Source: Dongia mobilis (GTDB taxonomy: Bacteria > Pseudomonadota > Alphaproteobacteria > Dongiales > Dongiaceae). From it: 41,953 nucleotides of DNA. A program made the position numbers and the translations under genes. The notes under the pieces are model-generated. The model made no database searches, was not told the origin of the DNA, and worked only from the letters and a program-made list of their open reading frames with translations. Numbering within the stretch: the first letter of the stretch is position 1; each line of letters begins with the position of its first letter. The DNA lies in contig NZ_CAMDRA010000008.1 in NCBI RefSeq assembly GCF_945906275.1, positions 1 through 41,953 of the forward strand, in the 5' to 3' direction. This document shows positions 41,192-41,953 of this stretch, piece by piece.

Positions 41192-41953
41192 CCTCCGGCA
41201 CCTGCATAGCGGCGCTGGAACCGCGTGCCGAGATTGGTCAGGATTTCATAGCCGATGGTACCGGCATCGCGCGCCATATCGTCGACCGATTGGTCGGGGC
41301 CGATCAGATCGACGGTCATGCCGGGCTGACAGGAAGTCTGGGGTAAATGTCCGACATCCACCGTGATTAGATCCATCGAGATGCGCCCCACGATCGGGGC
41401 CCGCTGGCCGGCCACAAAGACCGATCCCCGATTACCCAGCGACCTGAATATCCCGTCTGCATATCCGACCCCGATTGTGGCCAGCACGGACGGCCACCGA
41501 ACTTGATGCGAGGCACCATAACCAACGGTCATATTCAAGTCAACCTCGCGTAATTGCAGGATTTTTGCCTGCAAACGCAAAGCCGGCTTCAACGGATTCC
41601 GAGCGCCCATGACCGGGTTGATGCCATAGAGCGCGGCCCCTGGCCGGGCGAGATCGAAATGATAATCGGCGCCCAGGAAAATGCTCGACGAGGCCGCCAG
41701 CGAGAAGAGCGGTCTGGTCCGGCCGGGCAGCTTGAGATTGACGGCAATATCGCGGAAGCGATCGAGCTGAGCCCGGTTGGCCGGATGCTCCGGATCATAG
41801 GCGCAGGCGAGATGGCTCATCACCAGAGCGATATCGAGACCGTCCAGCAGATGCGGGTCGCCGATCAGCCGCAGCGCCTCCTCCCGCCCAAGGCCGAGGC
41901 GGTTGAGCCCGGTGTCGAATTGCAGGCCGGCCGGGCGCGATGTGGTGGCGCGG
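41188..41953 (-). CDS. alr: Alanine racemase, N-terminus beyond the window
   Basis: The last roughly 254 codons of a PLP-dependent alanine racemase, which makes D-alanine for peptidoglycan. The visible part starts inside the barrel: LQFDTGLNRLGLGREEALRL (substrate/cofactor strand), VMSHLACAYDPEHPANRAQL, SLAASSSIFLGADYHFDLAR, PGAALYGINPV, MTVGYGASHQVR with the second catalytic Tyr, IGVGYADGIFR and VGRISMDLITVDVG with the SMD substrate motif. The catalytic Lys lies in the missing N-terminal part. It overlaps mlaE by 4 bp. The downstream order mlaE-mlaF-radA-cvpA-purF looks like a core alphaproteobacterial block. Confidence 0.94.
   Translation of the reverse strand, partial: RATTSRPAGLQFDTGLNRLGLGREEALRLIGDPHLLDGLDIALVMSHLACAYDPEHPANRAQLDRFRDIAVNLKLPGRTRPLFSLAASSSIFLGADYHFDLARPGAALYGINPVMGARNPLKPALRLQAKILQLREVDLNMTVGYGASHQVRWPSVLATIGVGYADGIFRSLGNRGSVFVAGQRAPIVGRISMDLITVDVGHLPQTSCQPGMTVDLIGPDQSVDDMARDAGTIGYEILTNLGTRFQRRYAGAGG

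Noticed and set aside
1-41953. Mobile element, prophage, CRISPR array, tRNA or rRNA
   Set aside because: No transposase, integrase, phage gene, spaced direct repeats or RNA-gene signatures were seen on either strand.

Overview
This is a GC-rich chromosomal window, dense with genes, from an alphaproteobacterium. A Rhodospirillales-type organism is my inference, from an aerobic-style cobalamin gene set (CobN, CobO, CobW) combined with CbiD and CobE, two PAS_5-family proteins, and the order alr-mlaE-mlaF-radA-cvpA-purF. I see no insertion sequence, prophage, CRISPR array, rRNA or tRNA. Most genes are tightly packed with 4-bp ATGA overlaps, so operons are easy to trace.

Layout. (1) 1-8.0 kb is mixed accessory and metabolic: a 4-hydroxyphenylpyruvate dioxygenase gene with a frameshift and a divergent IclR regulator sharing a palindromic operator; a small PilZ-like protein; a PAS_5-moaD-moaE operon; an ArsC-family reductase; a ribbon-helix-helix/hypothetical gene pair behind an AT-rich, palindrome-bearing promoter region; a secreted protein split by a second frameshift; an SDR lacking the usual catalytic Tyr; and a soluble PAS histidine kinase. 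(2) 8.2-24.1 kb is the cobalamin region. A cobalamin riboswitch leads cobU-cobW-cobN-cobO-cobQ. cobD is convergent with it across a nested palindromic element. Then come GFA protein-cobE-cobM-MFS, cbiD on the opposite strand, cobA-cobB, and a HupE-type metal permease. Together these cover the entry methylation (CobA), part of ring contraction (CobM, CobE, CbiD), amidation (CobB, CobQ), cobalt insertion (CobN, CobW), adenosylation (CobO) and nucleotide-loop steps (CobD, CobU). cobI, cobJ, cobG/cobZ, cobH, cobK, cobL, cobS, cobT, cobC and cobV are not here and must lie elsewhere if the pathway is complete. (3) 24.2-30.3 kb holds an MFS transporter, an ASCH protein, a second PAS_5 protein, a pterin dehydratase, a divergent lipoprotein/unknown-protein pair separated by a 37-bp perfect palindrome, and a CHASE-type sensor kinase. 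(4) 30.3-41.9 kb is housekeeping on the minus strand: an argD-argF-hslO operon with a recognisable sigma-70-type promoter, then a long run transcribed alr -> mlaE -> mlaF -> radA -> cvpA -> purF -> SDR -> two ABC-2 permeases. alr is cut by the right edge and the dioxygenase by the left edge.

Nothing here is a clear new defence or mobile system. The signals most worth following are the 37-bp palindrome at 27595-27631, the nested multi-arm palindrome at 15926-16046, the riboswitch with an RBS-trapping hairpin and a TTG start, the AT-rich regulator region at 4781-4909, the Tyr-less SDR, and two independent single-base frameshifts within the first 6 kb, which may be real decay or consensus errors.
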